A stretch of DNA of 64,000 bases from Kribbella soli (GCF_004331345.1 NZ_SJJZ01000003.1:372001-436000), one strand, 5' to 3'. Positions 34,559-43,478 are shown, counted from the stretch's first letter. Made by a program: numbers and translations. Notes: a model not told the origin generated them from the sequence alone.

Positions 34559-35316
34559 CGGACCACGATTCCGGCGTCGCGGAGTGCGTTCTTCACGTCG
34601 GCGATCCGGAAGTCGCCGAAGTGGAACACGCTCGCGGCGAGTACGGCGTCCGCGCCGGCCTGGACCGCGGGCGGGAAGTGTTCCGGCGCCCCCGCTCCCC
34701 CGCTGGCGATCAGCGGTACGTCGACGACCGCGCGGACCGCCTTGATCAGCTCGAGGTCGAAACCCTGCTTGGTCCCGTCGGCGTCCATCGAGTTCAGCAG
34801 GATCTCCCCCGCGCCCAGCTCACAGCCGCGCTGCGCCCACTCGATCGCGTCCAGCCCGGCCGACTTCCGGCCGCCGTGCGTGGTGACCTCGAACCCGCTC
34901 GGCTGCTCGGCGGCCCGTCGTACGTCGAGGGACAGCACCAGCACCTGGTTGCCGAAGCGGTGCGCGATCTCGTGGATCACGTCCGGCCGCGCGATCGCGC
35001 CGGTGTTGATCCCGACCTTGTCCGCACCGGCCCGCAGCAACCGGTCCACGTCGCCCACCTCGCGCACCCCGCCGCCGACCGTCAGCGGGATGAACACCTG
35101 CTCAGCAGTACGCCGGACCACGTCGTACGTCGTCTCGCGCGATCCCGACGACGCGGTGATGTCGAGGAACGTCAGCTCATCCGCACCCTCCGCGTCGTAC
35201 AGCTGCGCCATCTCGACCGGATCCCCGGCGTCACGCAGATCCGCGAAGTTGACGCCCTTCACCACCCGCCCGGCATCAACGTCCAGACAGGGAATCACCC
35301 GCACAGCAAGACTCAC
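34555..35316 (-). CDS. hisF: Imidazole glycerol phosphate synthase cyclase subunit
   Basis: Cyclase half of the HisH-HisF amidotransferase; makes IGP and AICAR from PRFAR. The 253-residue TIM barrel has the catalytic first aspartate in IPCLDVDAGRVVKGVNF and the second in LLNSMDADGTKQGFD. The phosphate sites are TVGGGVR and ASGGAGAPEHF. hisH is not in the window. It is separated from priA by four genes of a probable lipid cluster. Confidence 0.97.
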   Translation of the reverse strand: MSLAVRVIPCLDVDAGRVVKGVNFADLRDAGDPVEMAQLYDAEGADELTFLDITASSGSRETTYDVVRRTAEQVFIPLTVGGGVREVGDVDRLLRAGADKVGINTGAIARPDVIHEIAHRFGNQVLVLSLDVRRAAEQPSGFEVTTHGGRKSAGLDAIEWAQRGCELGAGEILLNSMDADGTKQGFDLELIKAVRAVVDVPLIASGGAGAPEHFPPAVQAGADAVLAASVFHFGDFRIADVKNALRDAGIVVR

Positions 35317-35370
35317 GCGGCAAGCCTAGCGTCCACCCGGAACCGACCAGCGCAACCGACGAGGCTGCGG

Positions 35371-35416
35371 ACAGGCAACGGGGTCTGTGAACAGGCAACG
35401 GGGGCTGTGAACAGGC
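35371..35416. repeat. 20-bp tandem repeat
   Basis: 35371-35390 and 35391-35410 are adjacent 20-bp copies that differ at one base (ACAGGCAACGGGGTCTGTGA versus the same with G for T). A partial third copy starts at 35411. The second copy merges with the terminator hairpin that follows. Confidence 0.8.
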
Positions 35417-35437
35417 AATAGCTTGTTCACAGCCCCC
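35400..35437 (-). terminator. Terminator after plsC
   Basis: GGGGGCTGTGAACA (35400-35413) is a perfect 14-bp inverted repeat with 35424-35437, with a 10-nt loop. It lies 22 bases beyond the acyltransferase stop on the minus strand and 84 bases before hisF, so it should reduce read-through from the lipid cluster into hisF. No U-tract follows. Confidence 0.7.
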
Positions 35438-35458
35438 GGCACGCCGGCGTTCCTCGGG

Positions 35459-36391
35459 TTACTTCCAGGCGCGGCGGCGGTTGTCGGTGGACCTCATGGG
35501 GCGGGTGGACTCCCAGACGCGGCGCCAGCGGGCCGCTTCGGGGCCGGTCTGCGACGGCGAGGCGCCGATCGCGGCGCGGCGGCGGGACTCGTACCAGGTG
35601 GTCGACTCCTCGTCGAGCAGCGCCGAGACGGCGGCGGCGATCCGGGGCGCGAAGTCCCGAGCGCTTTCCCCGGCGGCGGGCTTCAGCGGGTCGCCGTACC
35701 GGACGTGCACCGCCGGGCGGCCCGGGATCGGCCAGCCGCGGCCGCGCGGCATCGCGGCGAACGAGCCCTTGATGCCGACCGGGATCACCGGTACGTCGTG
35801 CTCGACGGCCAGGTACGCCGCGCCCATCCGGAACCGTTGGATCCAGCCGTCCGGCGACCGCGTGCCTTCGGGGAACACGACGACGTTCCACCCGTCCGCG
35901 AGCAGGTCGCCCGGGGTCGCGCTCATCTTGCCGCCGCGGCGCTCGATCGGGAACGTGTTGAACACGATCGCCGAACCGGCCGCCCGCCACCAGGTGTCGA
36001 AGAAGTAGTCGGCGGCCGCCGCGAACGCCGTCTTGCGGCGCATCGCGTCCGGCAGCGACAGCAGCAGCAACGGGGTGTCCAGGTGCGACGAGTGGTTCGC
36101 GACGATGATCGCCGGTCCGTCGAGCTTGAGCAGCGAGTCGAGTCCGCTCACCTGCGGGCTGACCTCGAAGTTCAGGACCGCGTTCAGCGGGCCTTTCTGG
36201 ATCAGGTCGCGGACCGCGATCGCGGTCCGCGTCCGGGCCCAGCGGGTCGGGAAGACCGTGCTCTCCTTCGGGATCACGTACGGCTCGGCCGATCGCGGCA
36301 CCTGCGGCCGCCGGCCCCACCGCCATCCGCGCGCGACCTGCTTGACGTCGCGAGCGGTGTCCCGGCTGAACTTCACCAGGCTGGTACCCAT
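35459..36391 (-). CDS. PlsC-type 1-acylglycerol-phosphate acyltransferase
   Basis: A 310-residue acyltransferase. The catalytic H100-x4-D105 is in VANHSSHLDTP, and the substrate-binding FPEGTRS follows about 70 residues later, with PVIPVGIKGS after that. It should acylate a lysophosphatidate-like or related hydroxyl on the inner membrane face. It has an unusual 90-residue N-terminal extension. The ATG at 36391 shares one base with the stop of the LarA-like gene. It is last in a four-gene run with the LarA-like, MDR and reductase/HAD genes. Confidence 0.9.
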   Translation of the reverse strand: MGTSLVKFSRDTARDVKQVARGWRWGRRPQVPRSAEPYVIPKESTVFPTRWARTRTAIAVRDLIQKGPLNAVLNFEVSPQVSGLDSLLKLDGPAIIVANHSSHLDTPLLLLSLPDAMRRKTAFAAAADYFFDTWWRAAGSAIVFNTFPIERRGGKMSATPGDLLADGWNVVVFPEGTRSPDGWIQRFRMGAAYLAVEHDVPVIPVGIKGSFAAMPRGRGWPIPGRPAVHVRYGDPLKPAAGESARDFAPRIAAAVSALLDEESTTWYESRRRAAIGASPSQTGPEAARWRRVWESTRPMRSTDNRRRAWK

Positions 36392-37971
36392 CAGCGCACG
36401 TCCGCGAGCAGGTGCGGCGGGTTGTGCAGGTAGGTGATCGACGGCGACCGGCCGACCGAGTGGCTGACCATCTCGAGCGCGTCCTGCAGCGTCGACGCGG
36501 ACCGGAAGCCCATCCGCTCGACGGTCTTGCGGTTCGCGCCGACCCAGACGATGTCACCGCAGTGGTCCAGCGCGTGCGAGATCCAGTACCACATGTAGAA
36601 CGGGTGCACGCCGTGGTACGCGTACGACGTCCGGTACAGGTGGATGTACCACGGGTCCTCGGCGTACTGCTTCTCGAACTTCGCCTCGATCGTGGCCGGG
36701 TCGGTCGACTCCGACAGCACTTCCTCGAAGAAGTCGACGTACGACGGGTGGTGCAGCTGGCTGAACTCGTAGTCGACCGGGTGGTACAGGATGACCGCGC
36801 CGTCCTTGCGGACGACCGGGTTGCCCCGGTACGAGTTGAAGTAGTAGCCCAGGCCCATGCAGGCAGCCAGGATCGGGTTCATCACCGAGTTCACGTTGTA
36901 CGGGCCGACGAACGGCACGCCCATGATCGCGACGTCGGACTGGCCCTGGACCTCGACCAGGTGCTGGCGGTGCACCGCCTCGATCGTCTTCTCGTGCACC
37001 GGCTCGATCGCCCCGGCGTTGATCCCGGTCAGGCCGTAGTTCGACCGAACGTCGGTGAAGATCTTGTGCCGGACCTTGGCCGGCGCGGCGGCCAGTGCGC
37101 GCTTGGTGCCGAGCATCGAGGCCTGGTCCTTGATCGACCACTCCCACTCGCGCTTCTGCAGGAACTCGATCGGCCCGCCGAAGATGTCGTTGTTCAGCGT
37201 CGTCTCGATCTGGAAGACCTTGACGTGGCTGGTCAGCACCTCACCCATCCGCCAGGCGGAGTGGTGCATCTTCGAGGCCTTGTGGTCCATGAACGACCGC
37301 GAGTGGATCATCGTGTGGCTGTTGTGGTGGTGCTTCAGCGACTTGTACGACGCCAGCCCGATCGACGTGGACTTGTGCCCGCCGTCCATCGCCACCAGGT
37401 TCACGTTCACGTAGACCAGCAGGTCGGACTCGGCCGCCCGCTTGGAGATCTCGACGTCCTCGCCGTGCCGGGTCTGGCCCAGGTGGGTCAGGTTGTCGCG
37501 GTCCTCGGCGTCGAAGTTGTAGAGCTTCCCGTCCGGGAAGAACGACCGGAACACCCGCTCGCCGACGATCTCGCGCAGCTCGTTCGGGGTCAGCCGGCGG
37601 TGCAGCGCGTTCGCGGAGATCAGCTCGACGTCGTCGACACCGGCCTGCGCGGCCAGCTCCAGCACCGCCTCGATGACGCGCTGCCGGATGTCCGGCTTCT
37701 TCATCGGGGGCAGCGGCAGCGAGATGTCGTCGAACGCGATCGTCAGCCGCATCCCGGGGCGCAGCAGCTCCGGCAGCGGCTCGGACTCGATCGGGTTCAG
37801 CAGCGCGTTCTGGATCGCCTCGTCGACGTCGCGGACCGGCGGCAGCGCCTCCGGCGGGTACACCACCCGGGTGCCCTGCGGGAACCGCTCCAGCAGGAAG
37901 CCCTCACCGTTGTGCACGAGCAGCGGCGGCGTCCGGTCGTCCACCTCAAGCACGAAACCTGGCCGAGACAT
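36391..37971 (-). CDS. LarA-like (DUF2088) nickel-pincer racemase homologue
   Basis: A 526-residue protein, longer than lactate racemase (about 425). By eye, GGHKSTSIGLASYKSLKHHH (starting about residue 197) aligns with the LarA segment holding the pincer-binding lysine and the nickel histidine 16 residues later; here these are K200 and H216. H124 (in ALHRRLTPNEL) matches the catalytic His108 region. The substrate arginine of the DxTRP motif is replaced (DDISLPLP, L85) and the second catalytic histidine appears missing (V190). It may therefore be a LarA-family enzyme for a substrate other than lactate. The cofactor genes larB/C/E are not in this window. Confidence 0.85.
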   Translation of the reverse strand: MSRPGFVLEVDDRTPPLLVHNGEGFLLERFPQGTRVVYPPEALPPVRDVDEAIQNALLNPIESEPLPELLRPGMRLTIAFDDISLPLPPMKKPDIRQRVIEAVLELAAQAGVDDVELISANALHRRLTPNELREIVGERVFRSFFPDGKLYNFDAEDRDNLTHLGQTRHGEDVEISKRAAESDLLVYVNVNLVAMDGGHKSTSIGLASYKSLKHHHNSHTMIHSRSFMDHKASKMHHSAWRMGEVLTSHVKVFQIETTLNNDIFGGPIEFLQKREWEWSIKDQASMLGTKRALAAAPAKVRHKIFTDVRSNYGLTGINAGAIEPVHEKTIEAVHRQHLVEVQGQSDVAIMGVPFVGPYNVNSVMNPILAACMGLGYYFNSYRGNPVVRKDGAVILYHPVDYEFSQLHHPSYVDFFEEVLSESTDPATIEAKFEKQYAEDPWYIHLYRTSYAYHGVHPFYMWYWISHALDHCGDIVWVGANRKTVERMGFRSASTLQDALEMVSHSVGRSPSITYLHNPPHLLADVR

Positions 37972-38004
37972 GTCAGAACCTCTCTCGTCGTACGTTCAGC
38001 GCCC

Positions 38005-39204
38005 TCATGAGGCCCTCACATCGAAAGCAACCTTGACTGTTCCCAGTCGGCCGGCGGAGTGCGCGTGGTCGAGCGCCTCGCGCCAGCGGTACAGCGGGTA
38101 GCGGGCCCCGACGATCCCGTCCAGCGGGGCGCGGCCGGCGAGTTCCAGCGCGGTCTCGAACGCCGGGCGGCCGTTCGGCTCCTCCCGCGCGGAGGCGTAC
38201 GTGCCGGTGACCTCGAGCTCGCGGAACCACACCGGCGACAGGTCGGCGCCGCTGGCCGGCATCCCGGACAGCACCACCCGGCCGCCGGCCTTGGTGACTC
38301 GCAGCACGGTGTCGATCGAGTCCTTGCTGCCGACCGCGTCGACGGCGACGTCGACACCGCCGAGCAGGAACTCGCCGCCGCTGAAGTCCTGCTTCAGCCG
38401 GAACGCACCGGTCGACCGCCGTACGCCGCGGAACACCTCGTCCGGCGCGACCACGTCGCTGGCGCCGAACGCACGCGCCAACTCCCGCTGCTTCGCGTGC
38501 TTGGCGACCACGGTGATCCGTCCGGCCTGCGTCAGCTCGCGCAGTGCGAGCGTCGCGAACAGCCCGACCGCACCGGCGCCGCTGACCAGCACCGACTGTC
38601 CCGGCTCGACCTTGGCCCGCAGCGCGGCATGCACTGCACCTGCCAGCGGCTCGACCAGTACGGCGCGCTCGTCGGACATTCCGTCCGGCACGGCGTACAG
38701 CTGGCTGCGATGCGCGACCATCAGGTTGCCCCAGCCGCCACCGGTGTCGCGGCAGAACCCGGTCTGCAGGCCGGGCGCGACATGGCCGACCGTGATCCGG
38801 TCGCACCTGTTGGTGTTTCCGGACACGCAGCCCTCGCACGGCTCGACGCCGCGCGCCGCACAGGTCAGGACGCTGTCCATCACCACGCGGGTGCCCTTCG
38901 GCAGGTCTTCGCAGTCGTCGAGCAGCTCGCCGACGATCTCGTGACCGGGGACGAACGGCATGGACACGACCGCGGAGAAGTACAGCTTCGTGGCGCCGGT
39001 CACCATGCCGAGGTCCGAGCCGCAGATGCCGGACAGGATCGGCCGGATCCGCGCCCAGCCCTCCCGCTCGGCCTTCGGCTCGTTGATCGTGACGAGGCGC
39101 AGCGGCGCGGCCGGTCCGGTCAGGATGCCGGGGATGCGGCCGCCGACCGCCTTGGCCGCCAGGTACTTCGCCGGCGACCGGTACATCTCGAGTGCGAGCA
39201 TCAT
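38005..39204 (-). CDS. Zinc-dependent MDR dehydrogenase
   Basis: A 399-residue medium-chain dehydrogenase/reductase. Catalytic zinc ligands are in SGICGSDLGMV and the GHEIVGE segment. The structural zinc has four cysteines (C-A-A-R-G-V-E-P-C-x2-C...C). The Rossmann motif is LVSGAGAVGLFATLAL. A long N-terminal section (PEDGR-like proline/glycine-rich) precedes the catalytic domain. It is coupled to the reductase/HAD gene upstream (ATGA; ATG at 39204). Likely role: oxidation or reduction of an alcohol/ketone intermediate in the same pathway. Confidence 0.9.
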   Translation of the reverse strand: MMLALEMYRSPAKYLAAKAVGGRIPGILTGPAAPLRLVTINEPKAEREGWARIRPILSGICGSDLGMVTGATKLYFSAVVSMPFVPGHEIVGELLDDCEDLPKGTRVVMDSVLTCAARGVEPCEGCVSGNTNRCDRITVGHVAPGLQTGFCRDTGGGWGNLMVAHRSQLYAVPDGMSDERAVLVEPLAGAVHAALRAKVEPGQSVLVSGAGAVGLFATLALRELTQAGRITVVAKHAKQRELARAFGASDVVAPDEVFRGVRRSTGAFRLKQDFSGGEFLLGGVDVAVDAVGSKDSIDTVLRVTKAGGRVVLSGMPASGADLSPVWFRELEVTGTYASAREEPNGRPAFETALELAGRAPLDGIVGARYPLYRWREALDHAHSAGRLGTVKVAFDVRAS

Positions 39205-41489
39205 CGGACGTTCACCCCAGGGAGCTCCAGACGGGACGACGTGGACGGGGTCTTCCAGTCGACGATCTGCCAGCGCGCGGCCCGGGCGGCCCGGAACAGC
39301 GACACATCCGGCGAAACCGCGACCGGGTTGCCGACCGCCGACAGCATCGGGAGGTCCGAGTGGCTGTCGGCATAGGCGAACGACTTGGACAGGTCGATGT
39401 TGGTCTGCCGCGCGTGGTGCTTGAGCCACGCGGCCCGCGACTCACCGACCAGCGGCGGGCCGGACAGGAAACCGGTGCAGCGGCCGCGGTCGTCGACGGC
39501 CAACTCGGCGGCGACGATCTCGTCGAACAACGGCTCCAGCGGACGGGTCAGCGGCCGGACGGCGCCGGTGATCAGGATCGTCTTGTGCCCGGCCGCGCGG
39601 TGCTCGCGAATCCGTCGTACGGCGGCGCCGCTCAACCGTTCGAGCACGTGCTCGGCGAGGATCTCGTCGACGATCTGGTTCAGCTCCTCCAGATCCGCGC
39701 CGGCGTACCGGCGGTAGATCGTGCGGAGGAACGTGCCGCGGTCCTTGCGCTCGGCGGCGATCAGCTTCGGGAGCTTGCGGAGCATCGCGCCGATCTCGCC
39801 GGCCCGCTGCGGGCCGTCCAGCTCGGGCAGCCGCATCCACAGGTAGGTCTCGATCACGTTCGACGACAGCAGCGTGCCGTCCATGTCGAACGCCGCGACC
39901 ACCTTCGCCTCGGACGGCTCGACCTTCTTCAGGACACCGGCGGACTCGGCGAGCGCCTTGTTCCGCTTCTTCCGGACGACGTCCAGCCGGCGCATCGACT
40001 CGGTGACGCTCGGGCAGTGCAGTTCCTGCAGGTAGTACTGCCAGTCGACGACCGCGGTGTCGCAGGCGAACTTCTCCTTGTCGTCGCCTTCGAGCGCGTT
40101 GTGCAGCGCGAGCACGTTGTCGTCGATGAACTGCAGCTCCGCCTGCGCGTACTCGGAGTACAGGTCCATGTAGCGGCGCAGGAAGTCGAGGCGGCGCTTC
40201 TGGACGTCGAGCTCGCGGGCGTACTTCCGGGTCCGCTCACCGCGCGGGACGCTGGTGATGATCTTGTCGGCGATCTTGTGCGCGCGTTCGCCGTACCGCA
40301 GCATCGTCTCGACCGAGTCGCCGCCGGGGAACTTCCAGACCGGCAGCCGGACCGCGCCGCGCTCGCCGAGGTCGAACGGGTGCTTGGAGAAGTACGCGCG
40401 GACGCCGGCGTACAGCTGCTCGAACGTCAGCGGGTTCCGGGCGCCGGAGCCGATGTGGTAGTACTCCGGCTTGCTCAGCTCGGGCTCGGTCGCCATCACC
40501 GCGCAGATCGCGCCGACGACGTGGTCGACCGGGATGATCTCGATCACCGAGTCCGGCGACGCCGGGAACTCGGGCAGCTCACCGCGGCCGTAGGCCAGGA
40601 TCAGAGGCTCGGCCATCTTGAAGCCCTCGATCCAGCCCGGGTGGGGGCTCTGCACCGCGGACTCGATGATGGCCGGCCGGACGATCGACGTCGGCAGCTT
40701 GCCGGAGAACTCCTCGACCACCCGCTCGCCGAGCGCCTTGGTGAACGTGTAGCAGTCGGTCCAGCCGAGGCTGCGGGCGCGCTCGGTGCCGGTCTCGACC
40801 AGCCGCTTCGCGACCCATTCGGTACGCCGCCGCTCGGTGTCGGCCGCGGCCGTCAGGTGACCGGCGCGCCGGTGCAGCTTCTCGGCCTCCTTGCGGAACT
40901 TCGCCAGCATCGGCGCGGACCGGGACTGCTCCTCGATCCGGGACTTCATCGCCATCCCGGCCTCGGCCTCGGTCCGCCAGTCGACGAAGTGCTCGACCGA
41001 GGCCTCCGGGATCGCGCCGCGCCGGCGACCGGCCGTGTAGGCGGTCGAGATGTGCACGTAGTGGACCGGCTGCCCGGTCTCGACGATTCGCTCCAGCAGG
41101 CTCTTGGTGCCGAGCACGTTGGTCGTGAACGCCTCGTGGATCGGCGGGTCGAAGCTCACGTCGCCGGCGCAGTGCACGACGATGTCGAGATCCTTCGGCA
41201 GCTCCGGTACGTCGGACAGGTCGCCGTCGATCACCTGGATCCGGGCCGCGGTCAGCGCCTCGGCGTCGGCGTACGGCGTGCCCTCGCCGTAGAAGGGCTT
41301 GAAGATGTCCTTCTTCAGCAGCTGCGCCATCCGGTCGGTGCCGGTCAGCGAGCCCTTCGGCCGGATGATCGCGGCCACGGTCGTGCCGGGGAGCTCGCCG
41401 ATGATCCGGTGCAGCAGCGCCTCACCGACGAATCCGGTGACGCCGGTGACCAGGACCTTCTTGTCCTTGAGCTTGTCGGCCAGACTCAC
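39201..41489 (-). CDS. Fatty-acyl-CoA-reductase-like SDR fused to HAD-IB phosphatase
   Basis: A 762-residue bifunctional protein. The N-terminal extended SDR (NAD_binding_4/male-sterility type) has GVTGFVG at 16-22, STAYTAG near 148-154 and the catalytic Y247-x3-K251 (YTFTK). A segment around 450-490 (ALEGDD...DTAVVDWQYYLQEL) resembles the FAR_C domain of fatty acyl reductases. From about 530 a HAD-IB phosphatase follows: DMDGT at 535-539, then LITGAVR, a lysine in RAAWLKHHA, and YADSHSDLPML. Predicted steps are reduction of an acyl thioester and dephosphorylation. GTG 41489 overlaps the priA stop. Confidence 0.88.
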   Translation of the reverse strand: MSLADKLKDKKVLVTGVTGFVGEALLHRIIGELPGTTVAAIIRPKGSLTGTDRMAQLLKKDIFKPFYGEGTPYADAEALTAARIQVIDGDLSDVPELPKDLDIVVHCAGDVSFDPPIHEAFTTNVLGTKSLLERIVETGQPVHYVHISTAYTAGRRRGAIPEASVEHFVDWRTEAEAGMAMKSRIEEQSRSAPMLAKFRKEAEKLHRRAGHLTAAADTERRRTEWVAKRLVETGTERARSLGWTDCYTFTKALGERVVEEFSGKLPTSIVRPAIIESAVQSPHPGWIEGFKMAEPLILAYGRGELPEFPASPDSVIEIIPVDHVVGAICAVMATEPELSKPEYYHIGSGARNPLTFEQLYAGVRAYFSKHPFDLGERGAVRLPVWKFPGGDSVETMLRYGERAHKIADKIITSVPRGERTRKYARELDVQKRRLDFLRRYMDLYSEYAQAELQFIDDNVLALHNALEGDDKEKFACDTAVVDWQYYLQELHCPSVTESMRRLDVVRKKRNKALAESAGVLKKVEPSEAKVVAAFDMDGTLLSSNVIETYLWMRLPELDGPQRAGEIGAMLRKLPKLIAAERKDRGTFLRTIYRRYAGADLEELNQIVDEILAEHVLERLSGAAVRRIREHRAAGHKTILITGAVRPLTRPLEPLFDEIVAAELAVDDRGRCTGFLSGPPLVGESRAAWLKHHARQTNIDLSKSFAYADSHSDLPMLSAVGNPVAVSPDVSLFRAARAARWQIVDWKTPSTSSRLELPGVNVR

Positions 41490-42223
41490 TTGTCGCCTCC
41501 ACGCGTGAGCTCGAGTGCCTCGGTCAGGGTGAACGCACCGGCGTACAGCGCCTTGCCGACGATGACGCCTTCGACGCCGTCCACGACCAGCGTGCTCAGG
41601 GCCCGCAGGTCGTCCAGGCTCGAGACGCCGCCGGACGCGATGACCGGCTTGTCGGTGCGTGCGCACAGGTCGCGGTACAGGTCCAGGTTCGGGCCCTGGA
41701 GCATGCCGTCCTTGGTGACGTCGGTGACCACGTAGCGCTCACAGCCGGCCGTCTCCAGCCGGGCGAGCACCTCGTACAGGTCGCCGCCTTCCTTGGTCCA
41801 GCCGCGGGCGGCCAGCGTGCGGCCGCGGACGTCCAGACCGATCGCGACGCGGTCGCCGTACTGCTGGATGATCCGGTCGCACCACTCCGGGTCCTCGAGC
41901 GCGGCGGTGCCGATGTTCACCCGGCGCGCGCCGGTCGCCAGCGCGGCCTCCAGGGACTCGTCGTCGCGGATGCCGCCGGACAGTTCGACCTGTACGTCGA
42001 GCTTGCCGGTCACCTCGGCGAGCAGCTCACGGTTGCTGCCGCGACCGAACGCCGCGTCCAGGTCGACCAGGTGGATCCACTCCGCCCCGGCGTCCTGCCA
42101 GGCCATCGCCGCCGCCAGCGGGTCGCCGTACGACGTCTCGCTACCGGCCTCGCCCTGCACCAGCCGAACCGCCTGACCGTCCGCCACATCGACGGCAGGC
42201 AGCAGCACCAGGTTCTCAGACAT
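41486..42223 (-). CDS. priA: Bifunctional HisA/TrpF isomerase PriA
   Basis: ProFAR isomerase of histidine synthesis that in actinobacteria also isomerises phosphoribosyl anthranilate. The 245-residue barrel has the catalytic aspartate in LLPAVDVADGQAVRL and a second aspartate in VVTDVTKDGMLQGPN, plus phosphate loops SGGIRDD and ASGGVSSLDD. No trpF is found near the trp genes, which supports the dual role. ATG 42223 (MSENLVLLPAVDV) is preferred over GTG 42232. It heads the run that continues through the lipid cluster to hisF. Confidence 0.95.
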   Translation of the reverse strand: MSENLVLLPAVDVADGQAVRLVQGEAGSETSYGDPLAAAMAWQDAGAEWIHLVDLDAAFGRGSNRELLAEVTGKLDVQVELSGGIRDDESLEAALATGARRVNIGTAALEDPEWCDRIIQQYGDRVAIGLDVRGRTLAARGWTKEGGDLYEVLARLETAGCERYVVTDVTKDGMLQGPNLDLYRDLCARTDKPVIASGGVSSLDDLRALSTLVVDGVEGVIVGKALYAGAFTLTEALELTRGGDK

Positions 42224-42344
42224 GGGCCACACCCTAGAGGGCGATGCTGGAAGATTCGTAACCCGGAGGCCTCCTGAGTCGTTTGAAATCGATCTGTCTC
42301 AGCAATACCAGTATAGCCGGTGGTCTTATCACTAGGCTGGCCTC

Positions 42345-43478
42345 GTGGCGACCGTCGAACAACTCGAGACTGATCCCCATCCGACCCTCGCGCGGATCCG
42401 TCCGATCGGGTGGATCGAGGCGTTGAACAGTTGGGTCGTCAGCTCCCGCGCTCTCGCGCTGACCGTCCTGCGCGATCCGGACACGTTCACCGTCGACGAT
42501 CCGCGGTTCTCGACAGCGCAGGTGGTCGGCCCGTCGATGCTGTCCCTGGACGGCGGGCCGCACAAAGCACACCGCGACCCCTTCGAGTCACCTTTCGGCC
42601 TGGCCGAGACCCGCCGTCGCTTCACCGACCCGGTCCAGCAGACCGTCGAGGAACTGATGGCCGCTGCCTCGCGCTCGGCCGACGCCACGAGCCCTTCCGC
42701 CGACCTACGCACCGCGCTCGCGGGACCGCTGTCGGTCGCGGTGGTTGCGTTGTCGCTCGGCCTGCCGCCGGCGTCGGCCTCGACGGTGCTCGAGTGGTAC
42801 ACCGACATCTCCGCCTCCGTGTCCGGCGTCTCCGCCGGGCACCCGGTCACCGCCGAAGGCGCCACGGCCTTTGCCGAGCTGCACAAACATGTTGCCGCGG
42901 GCATCGACTCGTCGGACTCCCTGGTCGCCGCGGCCGCGCACGCCGGGCTCGGCGTGGACGAGGTCGTCGCCAACGCCGCCGTCCTCATGTTCGGCGGGAT
43001 CGAGACGACCGAGGGCATGATCACCAACGCGCTCTGGCACCTCCTGACCAACCGCGACCAGCTCGACCTGGTGCTGGCCGACCCGTCGCTGCTGCCGAAC
43101 GCGATGGAGGAGTCGCTCCGCCTCGAACCGGCCGCTGCCGTCGTCGACCGCTACGCAACCCGCGACATCGAACTCGAAGGCCGGCCGATCCGTCGCGGCG
43201 ACATGGTCACGGTGTCACTGGCGGGCGCGGGCCGTGATCCCGAGGTGTTCGAGTCGCCCGACCAGTTCGACGTACGCCGGACCAACGCCCGTCGGCATCT
43301 CGCGTTCGCGAGCGGACCGCACATCTGTCTCGGCATGCACCTGACGCGTCTGGAAACGCTCGTCGCACTCGAAGCCGTTCTGAAACTCGCCGGGCTCCGC
43401 CTCGCCGCGGACTCGCCTCCGCCGCGTGGCCTCGTCTTCCGCAAGCCGTCGGCGTTGCAGGTCAGCTGGGACGCGTGA
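42345..43478 (+). CDS. Cytochrome P450
   Basis: A 377-residue soluble bacterial P450. The heme-cysteine motif is FASGPHICLG (about 323-332), the I-helix threonine motif is MFGGIETTEG, and the K-helix ExxR is in EESLRLEP. The product is slightly short of the 400 residues typical of bacterial P450s because of a short N-terminus. No ferredoxin or ferredoxin reductase is adjacent. The upstream 120 bp is AT-richer than its surroundings and probably holds divergent promoters for it and priA. Its 3' end overlaps the methyltransferase gene by 17 nt (convergent). Confidence 0.94.
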   Translation: MATVEQLETDPHPTLARIRPIGWIEALNSWVVSSRALALTVLRDPDTFTVDDPRFSTAQVVGPSMLSLDGGPHKAHRDPFESPFGLAETRRRFTDPVQQTVEELMAAASRSADATSPSADLRTALAGPLSVAVVALSLGLPPASASTVLEWYTDISASVSGVSAGHPVTAEGATAFAELHKHVAAGIDSSDSLVAAAAHAGLGVDEVVANAAVLMFGGIETTEGMITNALWHLLTNRDQLDLVLADPSLLPNAMEESLRLEPAAAVVDRYATRDIELEGRPIRRGDMVTVSLAGAGRDPEVFESPDQFDVRRTNARRHLAFASGPHICLGMHLTRLETLVALEAVLKLAGLRLAADSPPPRGLVFRKPSALQVSWDA

